Source: Pseudobacter sp.
Lineage (GTDB): Bacteria; Bacteroidota; Bacteroidia; Chitinophagales; Chitinophagaceae
Length of the DNA stretch: 64,000 nt
Assembly: GCA_017849455.1 (NCBI GenBank)
Contig: JAFIGX010000016.1
Location: 1 to 64,000, forward strand
Reading direction: 5' to 3'
The notes beneath the pieces are model-generated. The model did not search any database and was not told where the DNA came from. It saw only the letters and a program-made list of their open reading frames with translations. Positions 16,572 through 25,359 of this stretch are shown piece after piece. The translations under genes were made by a program, and so were the position numbers. Every line of letters begins with the position of its first letter. Positions within the stretch are counted from its first letter, which is position 1.

Positions 16572-18278
16572 ATGATCAAATCGGGAAAAGCAATGGGGCT
16601 GACCTCAGCCCTGGTTGTTATTGGTATGCTTGCCTTCGCACAACAGGACAAGAACACCAAACCGGGAGATGTGCCGAAAGGCTGGCATCTGCTCGATAAA
16701 GCAAAAGACGGTTACAGCGGGATCAGTATGGAGAAAGCCTATGAATTCGTCAAATCCAAAAAACTAAAAGGCAAAACAGTGATCGTTGCCGTGATCGATT
16801 CAGGCATCGATACCCTGCACGAAGATCTCAAACCCATCCTGTGGAAGAACCCCAAAGAGATCCCAGGCAATGGCATCGACGATGACGGCAATGGTTATGT
16901 GGACGATGTATATGGATGGAACTTCCTCGGCAATAAGGACGGCCGCAACGTGAAGCAGGATTCTTACGAAGGCGCCCGCGTTTATCATAAACTGAAAAGC
17001 AAATATGATGGCAAGACCATCGATCCCTCCACGCTCAAAGGCGATGACCTCGAAGAATACAATACCTGGCTCAAGGCAAAAAGCAAAGTGGAAGGCGACG
17101 GCTCCGGAACAGTCGACCTCTACATGCTGAAGAATGCTCTCAAAAGCGCCAGGAAAAGTGACAGCGTTCTGCGCATCTCCCTGAAAAAAGAATCTTACAC
17201 AGGTAATGACCTCGATACATTCAATGCCGTTACGCCTGCTGAAAAAAGCGCCAAAGGCGGCTTCCTGTACCTGTTCCGCGCCAACCAGATGATGGAAAGC
17301 ACCAATACTGAATTTATCGGCGGCTTTGAAGAATTCGTGAACGGCGAAGTACGAAAGGCCGAAGCAAAAGAAAAAGCCCCTGAGGATTTCCGCGGTGAGA
17401 TCACGGGCGACAATGAAAATGATATCAACGATAAATATTATGGTAATGCCGATGTGATGGCCTCCACTCCTTTCCATGGCACACACGTTTCCGGCATTAT
17501 CGGCGCCGTGAGGAATAATGGTATCGGTATGAACGGTGTGGCCGACAATGTGCGCATCATGATGATCCGCGCAGTGCCCGATGGCGATGAGCATGATAAA
17601 GACATTGCACTGGCCATCCGTTATGCGGTCGATAATGGTGCACGTATCATCAACATGAGCTTTGGCAAGGATTTCTCTCCCCAGAAAAAATGGGTGGATG
17701 AAGCCGTGGAATATGCCAACAGCAAAGGAGTTTTACTGGTACATGCAGCCGGCAACGACGCCAAGAATGTAGATTCTGCCGATAATTTTCCCAATCCCGT
17801 TTACCTCGACCATAAGGGACGTGCATCGAACTGGATCACCGTAGGCGCCAGTGGCGATGCAAAAGCAGGTGGTATCACCGCTTCCTTCTCCAACTATGGA
17901 AAACAGGAAGTGGATGTATTTGCACCCGGTGTGAAGATATGGTCTACCATACCCGGTACTAACACGTATGGTAATGCGCAGGGCACCAGTATGGCCTCCC
18001 CCGTAGTGGCCGGCGTGGCAGCATTTCTGCTTACTTATTATCCGAACCTCACTCCCCAACAAGTAAAATATTGTATCGAAAAATCTGCCCAGGCGCCTGA
18101 TGGCAAAGTGAAAAAACCAGGTACCGACGACCTGGTACCTATGTCGGAACTGAGCAGGACCGGCGGCCTGGTCAATGCGTATGAAGCCGCAAAGATCGCA
18201 GCCAGCCTGCAGTCGGGTAAACCGGCGCCAACGAAAAAGCCACTGCCGAAACCTACTTTGAAGAATAAGAAGAACTGA
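16572..18278 (+). CDS. Subtilisin-like secreted serine protease (S8 family)
   Basis: The protein has 568 residues from the ATG at 16572, which gives a signal peptide ending near LAFAQ. The frame is open back to 16392 but that stretch has no domain character and overlaps the OmpA terminator. The catalytic triad is D76 (VAVIDSGID), H305 (FHGTHVSGIIGA) and S473 (GTSMASPVVAG), with the oxyanion asparagine in HAAGND. A ~170-residue insertion between the D and H motifs is unusual for S8 and charged (KAKSKVEGDGSGTVDLY). The C-terminus ends in a Pro/Lys tail (PTKKPLPKPTLKNKKN) without a sorting domain. Confidence 0.94.
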   Translation: MIKSGKAMGLTSALVVIGMLAFAQQDKNTKPGDVPKGWHLLDKAKDGYSGISMEKAYEFVKSKKLKGKTVIVAVIDSGIDTLHEDLKPILWKNPKEIPGNGIDDDGNGYVDDVYGWNFLGNKDGRNVKQDSYEGARVYHKLKSKYDGKTIDPSTLKGDDLEEYNTWLKAKSKVEGDGSGTVDLYMLKNALKSARKSDSVLRISLKKESYTGNDLDTFNAVTPAEKSAKGGFLYLFRANQMMESTNTEFIGGFEEFVNGEVRKAEAKEKAPEDFRGEITGDNENDINDKYYGNADVMASTPFHGTHVSGIIGAVRNNGIGMNGVADNVRIMMIRAVPDGDEHDKDIALAIRYAVDNGARIINMSFGKDFSPQKKWVDEAVEYANSKGVLLVHAAGNDAKNVDSADNFPNPVYLDHKGRASNWITVGASGDAKAGGITASFSNYGKQEVDVFAPGVKIWSTIPGTNTYGNAQGTSMASPVVAGVAAFLLTYYPNLTPQQVKYCIEKSAQAPDGKVKKPGTDDLVPMSELSRTGGLVNAYEAAKIAASLQSGKPAPTKKPLPKPTLKNKKN

Positions 18279-18304
18279 AGACTGAGGTCTGAAGTCTGAG
18301 GTTG

Positions 18305-18357
18305 GAGGTCTGATATCCGCAGCCGTTGAAACGCTGCCAATATCAGACCTCTTGCTT
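18305..18357 (+). terminator. Hairpin terminator within AGGTCTGA-type repeats after the subtilase gene
   Basis: The arms 18305-18323 (GAGGTCTGATATCCGCAGC) and 18333-18351 pair over 19 positions with two mismatches and a 9-nt loop, followed by TTGCTTTTA. The left arm is the last unit of a degenerate array (ACTGAGGTCTGAAGTCTGAG, 18280-18300); complementary words (CTGACCTCTGGCCTCCTGCC) recur at 18411-18430. The repeat and terminator appear to be the same structure. Confidence 0.75.
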
Positions 18358-18506
18358 TTATAAAATACAGAATACCAACAATTTAAACTCGCGGCTACCC
18401 CCTCATATCTCTGACCTCTGGCCTCCTGCCTCATATTAAATATTCACAGGCTTTTTGCATTGAAAAAGAAAGTATTACCGATTCTTCTTAGATTTAATAA
18501 AAAAAT

Positions 18507-19250
18507 ATGATCAGCAGAAAACATGTTGTCGTACCAGAATCCTCTGCCAGGTATGTGGATACGGTGAACGAAGATGATCTGCTACAAGCTTTATGGAAGA
18601 ATACCAAACAATTCAGGAAACTACTCCGGCAGATCCCCAAAAAGAAGATCAATTATGCCTATGCAGAGGGCAAATGGACGCTGAAAGAAATGTTGCAGCA
18701 TATCGTGGACGCAGAGCGGGTATTCGTATACCGTGCACTTTCCTTTGCCCGCAAAGACCCTTCTCCCCTGCCGGGTTTCGATGAAAATACCTGGGCCATC
18801 ACAGCCAAAGCACCCAAAAGAAAATGGAATGACCTGGTAGATGAGTTCATCGCCATGAGGACTGCCAACCAGTTCTTTTTCGAATCACTTGATGAAGACC
18901 AACTGCTGACCACCGGCACAGCCAATAACAGCATCTCGAATGTAGTGGGGCTGGGCTTTGTAACGGTAGGTCACCTGAACCATCACATGCGGATCATCCG
19001 GGAGCGCTACCTGAATGATTATGTTCTGGAAGGGCAAGAGAAAAAAGAGAAAGAGCAGAAAGACATGAAAAACGGCCAGGCGGTGATCAAAGAGACCAAA
19101 GAAAAGAAAGTGGTCAAGGAGAAGAAAGCGAAAGGAAAAGAGAAGAAAAAGAAAAAAGAGGAAAAGAAGATCGCAAAGCATCAGGCAACGACAACCCGGA
19201 AAAGGAAAGCAGGCGCCAAGGGCAAGAAGGCGCCGGTTGCCAGTAATTGA
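18507..19250 (+). CDS. DinB-like (DinB_2) four-helix protein with a lysine-rich tail
   Basis: The protein has 247 residues. Residues ~20-175 form a DinB_2-type four-helix bundle with GKWTLKEMLQHIVDAERVFVYRAL and the late histidine pair in VGHLNHHMRII; these histidines would form the metal site of the DinB/YfiT family. Members act in thiol-dependent or hydrolase reactions, and the substrate here is unknown. From about residue 176 the sequence becomes a ~70-residue tail dominated by Lys, Glu and Gln (KEKKAKGKEKKKKKEEKK) and ends KRKAGAKGKKAPVASN. The tail is absent from ordinary DinB_2 proteins and may bind nucleic acid or acidic surfaces (inference). Confidence 0.85.
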   Translation: MISRKHVVVPESSARYVDTVNEDDLLQALWKNTKQFRKLLRQIPKKKINYAYAEGKWTLKEMLQHIVDAERVFVYRALSFARKDPSPLPGFDENTWAITAKAPKRKWNDLVDEFIAMRTANQFFFESLDEDQLLTTGTANNSISNVVGLGFVTVGHLNHHMRIIRERYLNDYVLEGQEKKEKEQKDMKNGQAVIKETKEKKVVKEKKAKGKEKKKKKEEKKIAKHQATTTRKRKAGAKGKKAPVASN

Positions 19251-19266
19251 TCTGCTCCAATTAAGA

Positions 19267-20028
19267 TCACTTGTACATATCGCGGATGCTGTCGGTGAAC
19301 AGCCTATATAAATTCCTCAATGCGGTATGGTCTTTCAGCAAGTCCAGGTGTTTCCGAATAGTACCCTCATCATCACGGACAGCAGGCCCGGTCTGCATTT
19401 CCGCCGGAGGCCATCGATGCAGCCGCTGCGCTACTTCCGTGATCAGTGGTATCAATAACCTGAAATCCACTTTTTCTTCCCGGCAATAATCATCGGCCAG
19501 CGCATACAGGTGATTGGTAAAATTGCTCACCATCACGGCTGCCAGGTGCAATTTCAATCTTTGTTCATCATCGGCTACCTGTACCTGACCGGAGAGGGTA
19601 TGCGCAATTCCTTTGAGTTGTTCGATGGCTGCATCAGTATTGGCATCTACCAGGAACGGGATATCCGGCAATACATCCATTTCCTTCCGCATACTTTGTA
19701 GCGGATAGAGCACACCATAATATTCGCTGCATTCTCTAAGCACTTCTTTCGAAACGGACCCTGCTGTATGCACCACGATGCCGTGATTCAAACTTAATGC
19801 TGCTGCAACCTGAGGGATGGCCGCATCGGCAACGGCGATGATGTATAATTCTGCCGATGGATGTAGGGAATGGAGGTCGGTGACGGCAGATGAATGCAGT
19901 TCTTCGGCCAGTTGCGTAGCCACTTCCTGCTGCCGGCCATATACCTGCAACACCTCATGGCCTGCCTGAACGAACTTCCTGCCCAGTACAGTCGCCACAT
20001 TCCCGGTACCGATCAAGGTTATTTTCAT
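19267..20028 (-). CDS. Rossmann-fold reductase with DUF2520 C-terminal domain
   Basis: The 253-residue protein starts with a nucleotide-binding motif (MKITLIGTGNVATVLGRKF), like ProC and F420/NADP reductases. A DUF2520 helical domain follows from about residue 120 (GVLYPLQSMRKE, then LHLAAVMVSNFTNHLYALA, then GPAVRDDEGTIRKHL). This two-domain layout resembles ketopantoate or hydroxyisobutyrate dehydrogenase folds; the substrate is unknown. It starts 8 bp after the stop of pcm on the same strand, so the two are almost certainly co-transcribed. Confidence 0.88.
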   Translation of the reverse strand: MKITLIGTGNVATVLGRKFVQAGHEVLQVYGRQQEVATQLAEELHSSAVTDLHSLHPSAELYIIAVADAAIPQVAAALSLNHGIVVHTAGSVSKEVLRECSEYYGVLYPLQSMRKEMDVLPDIPFLVDANTDAAIEQLKGIAHTLSGQVQVADDEQRLKLHLAAVMVSNFTNHLYALADDYCREEKVDFRLLIPLITEVAQRLHRWPPAEMQTGPAVRDDEGTIRKHLDLLKDHTALRNLYRLFTDSIRDMYK

Positions 20029-20036
20029 CTGGGTGA

Positions 20037-20696
20037 TCAGCTATTGTTTTTTCCTTCTTTCATCGGAACAAAAGAGAAGTTATCGAATACCTCTTCCTGG
20101 AATTCTCCATCCGCTTTTTTCGTGATGCGCTGCATACGCTGTACATCGCCCTTCCCTACCGGTATCACTATGATGCCGCCTTTTTTCAGTTGCTCCAGGA
20201 GCCTGGGCGGGATATAGGGCGCTGCCGCTGTGACGATCACTTTATCGAAAGGCGCATACGTGGGCAGTCCTTCATATCCATCACCATAAAAATATTTGAT
20301 GTTGGGGTATTTGTGCCGGAGCACGAACCGCTTATGCTCTTCGAATAATTTTTTCTGTCGCTCGATGGTGTAGACCTGGGCGCCCAGTTCGGCCAGAACG
20401 ATCGACTGGTATCCGCTGCCCGTTCCGATCTCCAGTATTTTTTCGTAAGGCTTTACATCCAGCAATTGTGTTTGGTAAGCCACGGTATATGGCTGGGAGA
20501 TCGTTTGTCCTTCCGCGATCGGAAAAGCACGGTCTTCATAAGCCACTTTATCGAATGCAGAATCGAGAAAATAATGGCGGGGGATCTTCAGGATCACTTC
20601 CAGTACCCGCTCGTCGGTAATGCCTTTCTGTCGCAACAGGTCGACCAGTTGCTTCCGTAATCCCTTGTGTAGATATGAATCTTCGTAGGTTCTCAT
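20037..20696 (-). CDS. pcm: Protein-L-isoaspartate O-methyltransferase
   Basis: The 219-residue protein is full length. It shows the family region VYEDRAFPIAEGQTISQPYTVA (compare the PCMT IGxGQTISQPYxVA motif) and the SAM-binding motif ILEIGTGSGYQSIVLAELG, followed by VYTIER. It methylates isoaspartyl residues from the S-adenosylmethionine methyl group, starting repair of aged proteins. It is the first gene of a two-gene transcript with the DUF2520 reductase. Confidence 0.96.
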   Translation of the reverse strand: MRTYEDSYLHKGLRKQLVDLLRQKGITDERVLEVILKIPRHYFLDSAFDKVAYEDRAFPIAEGQTISQPYTVAYQTQLLDVKPYEKILEIGTGSGYQSIVLAELGAQVYTIERQKKLFEEHKRFVLRHKYPNIKYFYGDGYEGLPTYAPFDKVIVTAAAPYIPPRLLEQLKKGGIIVIPVGKGDVQRMQRITKKADGEFQEEVFDNFSFVPMKEGKNNS

Positions 20697-20765
20697 AACA
20701 GCCGCAAGTTAAGGATTCGGCAGCGATGTTGACTATGAATGCACGATGGCACAAAGGAATTAGGG

Positions 20766-20797
20766 GTTGAAAGGTTGATAAGTTGAAAGGTTGATAA
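20766..20797. repeat. 16-bp perfect direct repeat (GTTGAAAGGTTGATAA x2)
   Basis: Two abutting identical 16-bp units, 20766-20781 and 20782-20797, lie upstream of the PKD gene. Similar words in reverse complement (TTATCAGCTTATCAGC) occur at 8356-8370. GATGGCACAAAGG just upstream (20745-20757) resembles the other repeat vocabulary of the window. Confidence 0.85.
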
Positions 20798-20901
20798 GAT
20801 TGGTCAATAGCTTAATTTATTTGCTTCGATTATTGCTATTCCGCCCATGATCTTTTATCTTGCCATATTGTAAATAACCCTATTACAAACCCCGGCAATA
20901 C

Positions 20902-23900
20902 ATGCCCTTATTTCTTCATATCAGCACTGGCTTGCGGTATTGCTGCTGCCTGGCTTTTTTCCTGCTCGCCAACCGGGGGCTAATGGCGCAATTGAAGGCT
21001 GATTTCACGATGAGCCAATCAGGGGGATGTTCTCCGCTCAGCATCACCTTCACCAATACCAGCACCGGCACTTCATCGAACACAATATATTCCTGGGACT
21101 TCGGCAATGGCAACAGCGCAGCGATCGCCAATCCCGGCGCCATCTATACGGAAGAAAAAACTTATACCGTTACCCTCACCATCAAGGACGGCTCTCAAAC
21201 GGCCAGCACTACAAAACAGGTAACGGTCTACAAAAAACCAACGGCCGACTTCACCGCTTCGACAGCCAAAGAATGTATGCCGAAGCCCATTACATTCACG
21301 AGCACTGCCGACGCAGGTAGCGGTACGATCTCCAATTACTATTGGGATTTCGGTGATGGCAATACCCAGCAGGGTTCCGGCAATAGTATTTCGCACAGCT
21401 ATGCCCTGGTACAGAAAGCAACGGTGAGCCTTACCGTCACCAATAGCTTCGGATGTTACCATACAATAAGTAAGAAGGACATCGTGGATATCCTGCCCAC
21501 ACTCACCGCTTCATTCAGCGCCGATAAGAGAATACTTTGCCGTGAATCGGACCCGGTACAGTTCACCAACAGCAGTACAGGCCCGGGAACACTGAGCTAT
21601 ACCTGGGATTTTGGCGATGGCGCTACTTCCAACGCCGTCGCACCTTCGCATGTGTTCAATAAGAAAGGGATTTACACCGTGGGGCTCACAGTGAAAAGTT
21701 CGGAAGGTTGCGTTGCACAGAATACACAAACAGGTTATCTCAACGTTGCCAATTATAGCACTGATTTCGATGCGCCTGTCAAGGCATGTAAAAATGATTT
21801 GGTCACTTTCATCAATCGCGGCACACCATCCCCCAACTATTCTACCTGGTCGGTCGATGGACAAGTATATGCATATAATAACCCATACTTGTATTACCAG
21901 CTTCGCAGTGCCGGCACGCATACAGTTACATTGACGAATACTTATGGCACCTGCACGGAATCCGTTTTAAAACAAATACAGGTGAATGATGTTCCCGATC
22001 TGCGGGGCTTTATTGCTCAACCGGCCGGTTTCTGTGGTGCACCTATGGCAGTCAGTTTCAAAGACACCACACCCGGCGCCGTGAAATGGAACTGGTCTTT
22101 CTGGACTAATATCAACGGCGATGGATCAACCTTGCAGGCGCCTTCCTATACCTACAATTCTGATGGTGTCTATAGCGTTTTTCTGGAAGTGACCAATGCG
22201 GACGGGTGCAAAAGCTCCATTCTCAAAAGCGTGGCCATTCCCAAACCATATGTCTATATCACTTACACATCCAGCACCAGCCCATCAGGTCTGAGATCAT
22301 GTGGGCCGCTTACGGTCGGGTTCATGGCCAATAGCTCGGAACCCATCACACAATATAAATGGGCCTTCGGCGATGGCAGCAGCTCCACCGATCCCGAACC
22401 TTCACATACATTTTCAACGCCTGGCAATTATACCATCCGGCTCGATTATGTAACGCAGAATGGGTGTACCGGCACTGCCTATTATAACGAAGTGGTCATG
22501 AACACGATGCCCAAAATGGATATTGTGGCTTCCGAAACGAACTCCTGCGTTGGGTCCACGATCATATTTTCTGTTACACCCGCTCAACCGGGCGTATATT
22601 CCTACCTATGGGAAACCGGTGATGGTGGTGTGTGGTCTGGTGGAGGGCCCAACGGTCAGTATCCGCATTCCTACAAAGCTGCCGGCACTTACACCATCAA
22701 GCTAACGGCCAGGAACAGCGCCTGCGATACAGTGATCACCAAAACAGACCTCATCAAAATAAATCCGCCGCAACCTGTCATTGCAGCAACTACCCGTACC
22801 TGCGAAGGCGCCAGGGGCGAGATCACCTTTACACATGCGTCTGTCGGGGCCGACAATATTACCTGGGATTTCGGCGATGGCAATACCCTCTCCACGCCCG
22901 GCAGCCAGTTGGAAGTGAAACATACTTACACCCGATCCGGCATCTTTCCCGTCAAGCTCACGGCCACTGCCAATCAATGTACGGCAAATATGAATTCGGC
23001 CGTGACCGTCTACCTCAAACAACAGCCGACCCTCACTGCCATGCCGCCACAGATCTGTGCAGAGAGGCCGCTCACCTATACGATCTCCAACCTCGAAAGG
23101 AATCCATTCTATGTTACCTGGTACGATTTCTATTATTTCAAAAAATGGGAGTATGATGATGGCACCGAGTTTACCGGTACCCGTGATTACTATATCGATA
23201 AGAATGGATTGCCTTTCACCGGCAATCTCTATTATCCCGATAAGAGCAAGACCAGGATCAGGGCCATCGTGGAAGCTACCAACAGCGGTTGCCCGGATAC
23301 CACCAATTTCGTGGTGTACAGCGTTCAGCAAGGGCCGCAAGCCGGTTTCGAAGTGCTGAAGGATGATCAATGCTTCAAAGAGACATTCATGTTCCGCGAC
23401 ACTTCAAAAAGTTTCGGCAGTACCATACAAAGCCGCGAATGGAATTTCGGGGATGGCTTCACTTCCGGGCAGGCAGGCACGGTTTCCCATACCTACAACA
23501 GCCCCGGATCTTATTATGTAACCCTGCGGGTAACGGATGCATCCGGATGTACCACTTCAACGGGATCATTTTCAAAGTTGGTAAAAGTGAATGGGCCCAA
23601 AGCTTCATTCTATACATCGGAGACCGATGTTCCTCTCAATACCACTGTTAATTTTACCAATACCACCAATACCTACAATAGCCCCGGAACTGCCTACCGG
23701 TGGGATTTTGGTAATGGCGTCAGCTCTACCCAGGCCAATCCTTCCTATACATTTACAACACCCGGCACTTATATAGTGAAGATGACAGCCACTGATCCTG
23801 TCGGCGGATGCTCTTCAGACGCACAACCTGTTACGATCATCGTACGCGATTTCGTTCCGGCCTTCAGCTTCAATACTTCTACCGTGACAGGCAGGAATTG

Positions 23901-25344
23901 TCCGCCTGTTTTGATACGGTTCACCAATAACTCCATCAATGCGATCAGGGTGACCTGGGATTTCGGGGATGGTATTACCGCCGACAATCTCTACGCCCCG
24001 TCGCATGTGTATGAAAAGCCCGGCAGGTATACGGTTACGCTCTATGTATATGGCGCCAATGGACTAACAGCGACCCATAAGCGCGAAATAATAATAACCC
24101 AACCAGAGGCAACGATGCAAGCCGATGTAGCGGAAGGCTGTATCGGCCATACCCCTACCCTGAGCGCCCTGGCAAAGAACACGAGCCGGTTCACCTGGGA
24201 CCTGGGTGATGGCACTGTGCTCACCACCACAGATACATTTACCAAACATACTTACAGAACACCCGGCATTTATACACCGCTCCTGCTCATGAGCGATGCA
24301 AATGGTTGTACAAGCGCTTCGGCCCCTGCGGGCAAGATCATCATCCGGCCTGATCCGGTCGTGAACATCAATCCCGCCCAACCCCTGATCTGCCTGGGCG
24401 CTTCCACGAAACTGGAAGCAAGCGGAGGCGCAACCTATGAGTGGACGCCTGTCACCGGGCTGAGCGCGGCAAACATCGCAGCCCCAATGGCTTCACCTGT
24501 GAATACTACCGACTACAAAGTAGTGGTGAAAGATGATATCGGTTGCAGCAGCACAGGAGCAGTGACCGTAACGGTAGTACAACCACAGAAGATCCTGGTA
24601 TCACCTGACGCAGAAGTTTGTTATGGCAATTCGGTGACGCTGACAGCATCAGGTGCAGATTTGTATAACTGGATCTTCAACACCTCCGGTTTGAGCAATA
24701 CCAATATTGCCAATCCGGTCGCTAAGCCACTGGTCAATACCACTTATACCATACGCGGGACCGACAAACACAATTGCTTCAGTGATACGGCGCAGGTCAG
24801 GGTAACAGTGCGCCCACTGCCAACGGTGGAATTGGGAGCCGACGTAGAAGTAATGGCCGGCACACCGGTACAGATGTCGCCGGTCTACAGCACCGATGTG
24901 GTAAGTTGGAGCTGGACGCCCGCTCAATACCTGAGTTGTGGCAATTGCCCGGCACCATTGAGTAAACCCATGTCGCAGACAAAGTATACACTAACAGTAG
25001 GCAATCAATACGGATGTAAAGCCTCCGACAGTATGCTGATCAAAATGTTCTGCGAAGAAAGCCGTGTGGCGATCCCCAATGCGTTCTCACCCAATAATGA
25101 TGGCGTGAACGATGTATGGATGATCAAAGGCATCTCATTGATCAAACACCTGGTGATCTTCAACAGGTGGGGACAAAAAGTATTCGAGCGCAGCAATTTC
25201 ATTGCCTCCGACCGCGCTTCCTGCTGGGATGGCATTTTCAATGGTTATCCTGCCCCGCCCGGTACCTATGTTTACCTCATAGAGATGGAATGCCCTTCCG
25301 GTGGGCCTTTCATGAAAAAAGGAACAGTGATACTTACCCGGTAA
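20902..25344 (+). CDS. Very large PKD-repeat surface protein with type B gliding/T9SS C-terminal domain
   Basis: The 1480-residue protein has a signal peptide (to about residue 30) and roughly eleven or twelve PKD beta-sandwich domains, each with a WDFGDG-type core (YYWDFGDGNT, TWDFGDGATS, KWAFGDGSSS, RWDFGNGVSS, TWDLGDGTVL). From ~1170 there are PVTG/SP-type repeats (EWTPVTGLSAANIAAP). The last ~85 residues are the gliding-motility-associated C-terminal domain (AIPNAFSPNNDGVNDVW, then FNRWGQKVFE, then PPGTYVYLIE). That domain directs secretion and anchoring by the type IX secretion system. It is likely a cell-surface adhesin or matrix protein; no catalytic domain is visible. It converges with the Ldh_2-type gene. 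Confidence 0.95.
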   Translation: MPLFLHISTGLRYCCCLAFFLLANRGLMAQLKADFTMSQSGGCSPLSITFTNTSTGTSSNTIYSWDFGNGNSAAIANPGAIYTEEKTYTVTLTIKDGSQTASTTKQVTVYKKPTADFTASTAKECMPKPITFTSTADAGSGTISNYYWDFGDGNTQQGSGNSISHSYALVQKATVSLTVTNSFGCYHTISKKDIVDILPTLTASFSADKRILCRESDPVQFTNSSTGPGTLSYTWDFGDGATSNAVAPSHVFNKKGIYTVGLTVKSSEGCVAQNTQTGYLNVANYSTDFDAPVKACKNDLVTFINRGTPSPNYSTWSVDGQVYAYNNPYLYYQLRSAGTHTVTLTNTYGTCTESVLKQIQVNDVPDLRGFIAQPAGFCGAPMAVSFKDTTPGAVKWNWSFWTNINGDGSTLQAPSYTYNSDGVYSVFLEVTNADGCKSSILKSVAIPKPYVYITYTSSTSPSGLRSCGPLTVGFMANSSEPITQYKWAFGDGSSSTDPEPSHTFSTPGNYTIRLDYVTQNGCTGTAYYNEVVMNTMPKMDIVASETNSCVGSTIIFSVTPAQPGVYSYLWETGDGGVWSGGGPNGQYPHSYKAAGTYTIKLTARNSACDTVITKTDLIKINPPQPVIAATTRTCEGARGEITFTHASVGADNITWDFGDGNTLSTPGSQLEVKHTYTRSGIFPVKLTATANQCTANMNSAVTVYLKQQPTLTAMPPQICAERPLTYTISNLERNPFYVTWYDFYYFKKWEYDDGTEFTGTRDYYIDKNGLPFTGNLYYPDKSKTRIRAIVEATNSGCPDTTNFVVYSVQQGPQAGFEVLKDDQCFKETFMFRDTSKSFGSTIQSREWNFGDGFTSGQAGTVSHTYNSPGSYYVTLRVTDASGCTTSTGSFSKLVKVNGPKASFYTSETDVPLNTTVNFTNTTNTYNSPGTAYRWDFGNGVSSTQANPSYTFTTPGTYIVKMTATDPVGGCSSDAQPVTIIVRDFVPAFSFNTSTVTGRNCPPVLIRFTNNSINAIRVTWDFGDGITADNLYAPSHVYEKPGRYTVTLYVYGANGLTATHKREIIITQPEATMQADVAEGCIGHTPTLSALAKNTSRFTWDLGDGTVLTTTDTFTKHTYRTPGIYTPLLLMSDANGCTSASAPAGKIIIRPDPVVNINPAQPLICLGASTKLEASGGATYEWTPVTGLSAANIAAPMASPVNTTDYKVVVKDDIGCSSTGAVTVTVVQPQKILVSPDAEVCYGNSVTLTASGADLYNWIFNTSGLSNTNIANPVAKPLVNTTYTIRGTDKHNCFSDTAQVRVTVRPLPTVELGADVEVMAGTPVQMSPVYSTDVVSWSWTPAQYLSCGNCPAPLSKPMSQTKYTLTVGNQYGCKASDSMLIKMFCEESRVAIPNAFSPNNDGVNDVWMIKGISLIKHLVIFNRWGQKVFERSNFIASDRASCWDGIFNGYPAPPGTYVYLIEMECPSGGPFMKKGTVILTR

Positions 25345-25359
25345 TATTATGATACCGGG
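25337..25359. repeat. Short inverted repeat spanning two convergent stop codons
   Basis: CCCGGTA (25337-25343) and TACCGGG (25353-25359) are exact reverse complements with a 9-nt loop and overlap the 3' ends of both converging genes. There is no T tract. It could be a shared weak terminator. Confidence 0.45.
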
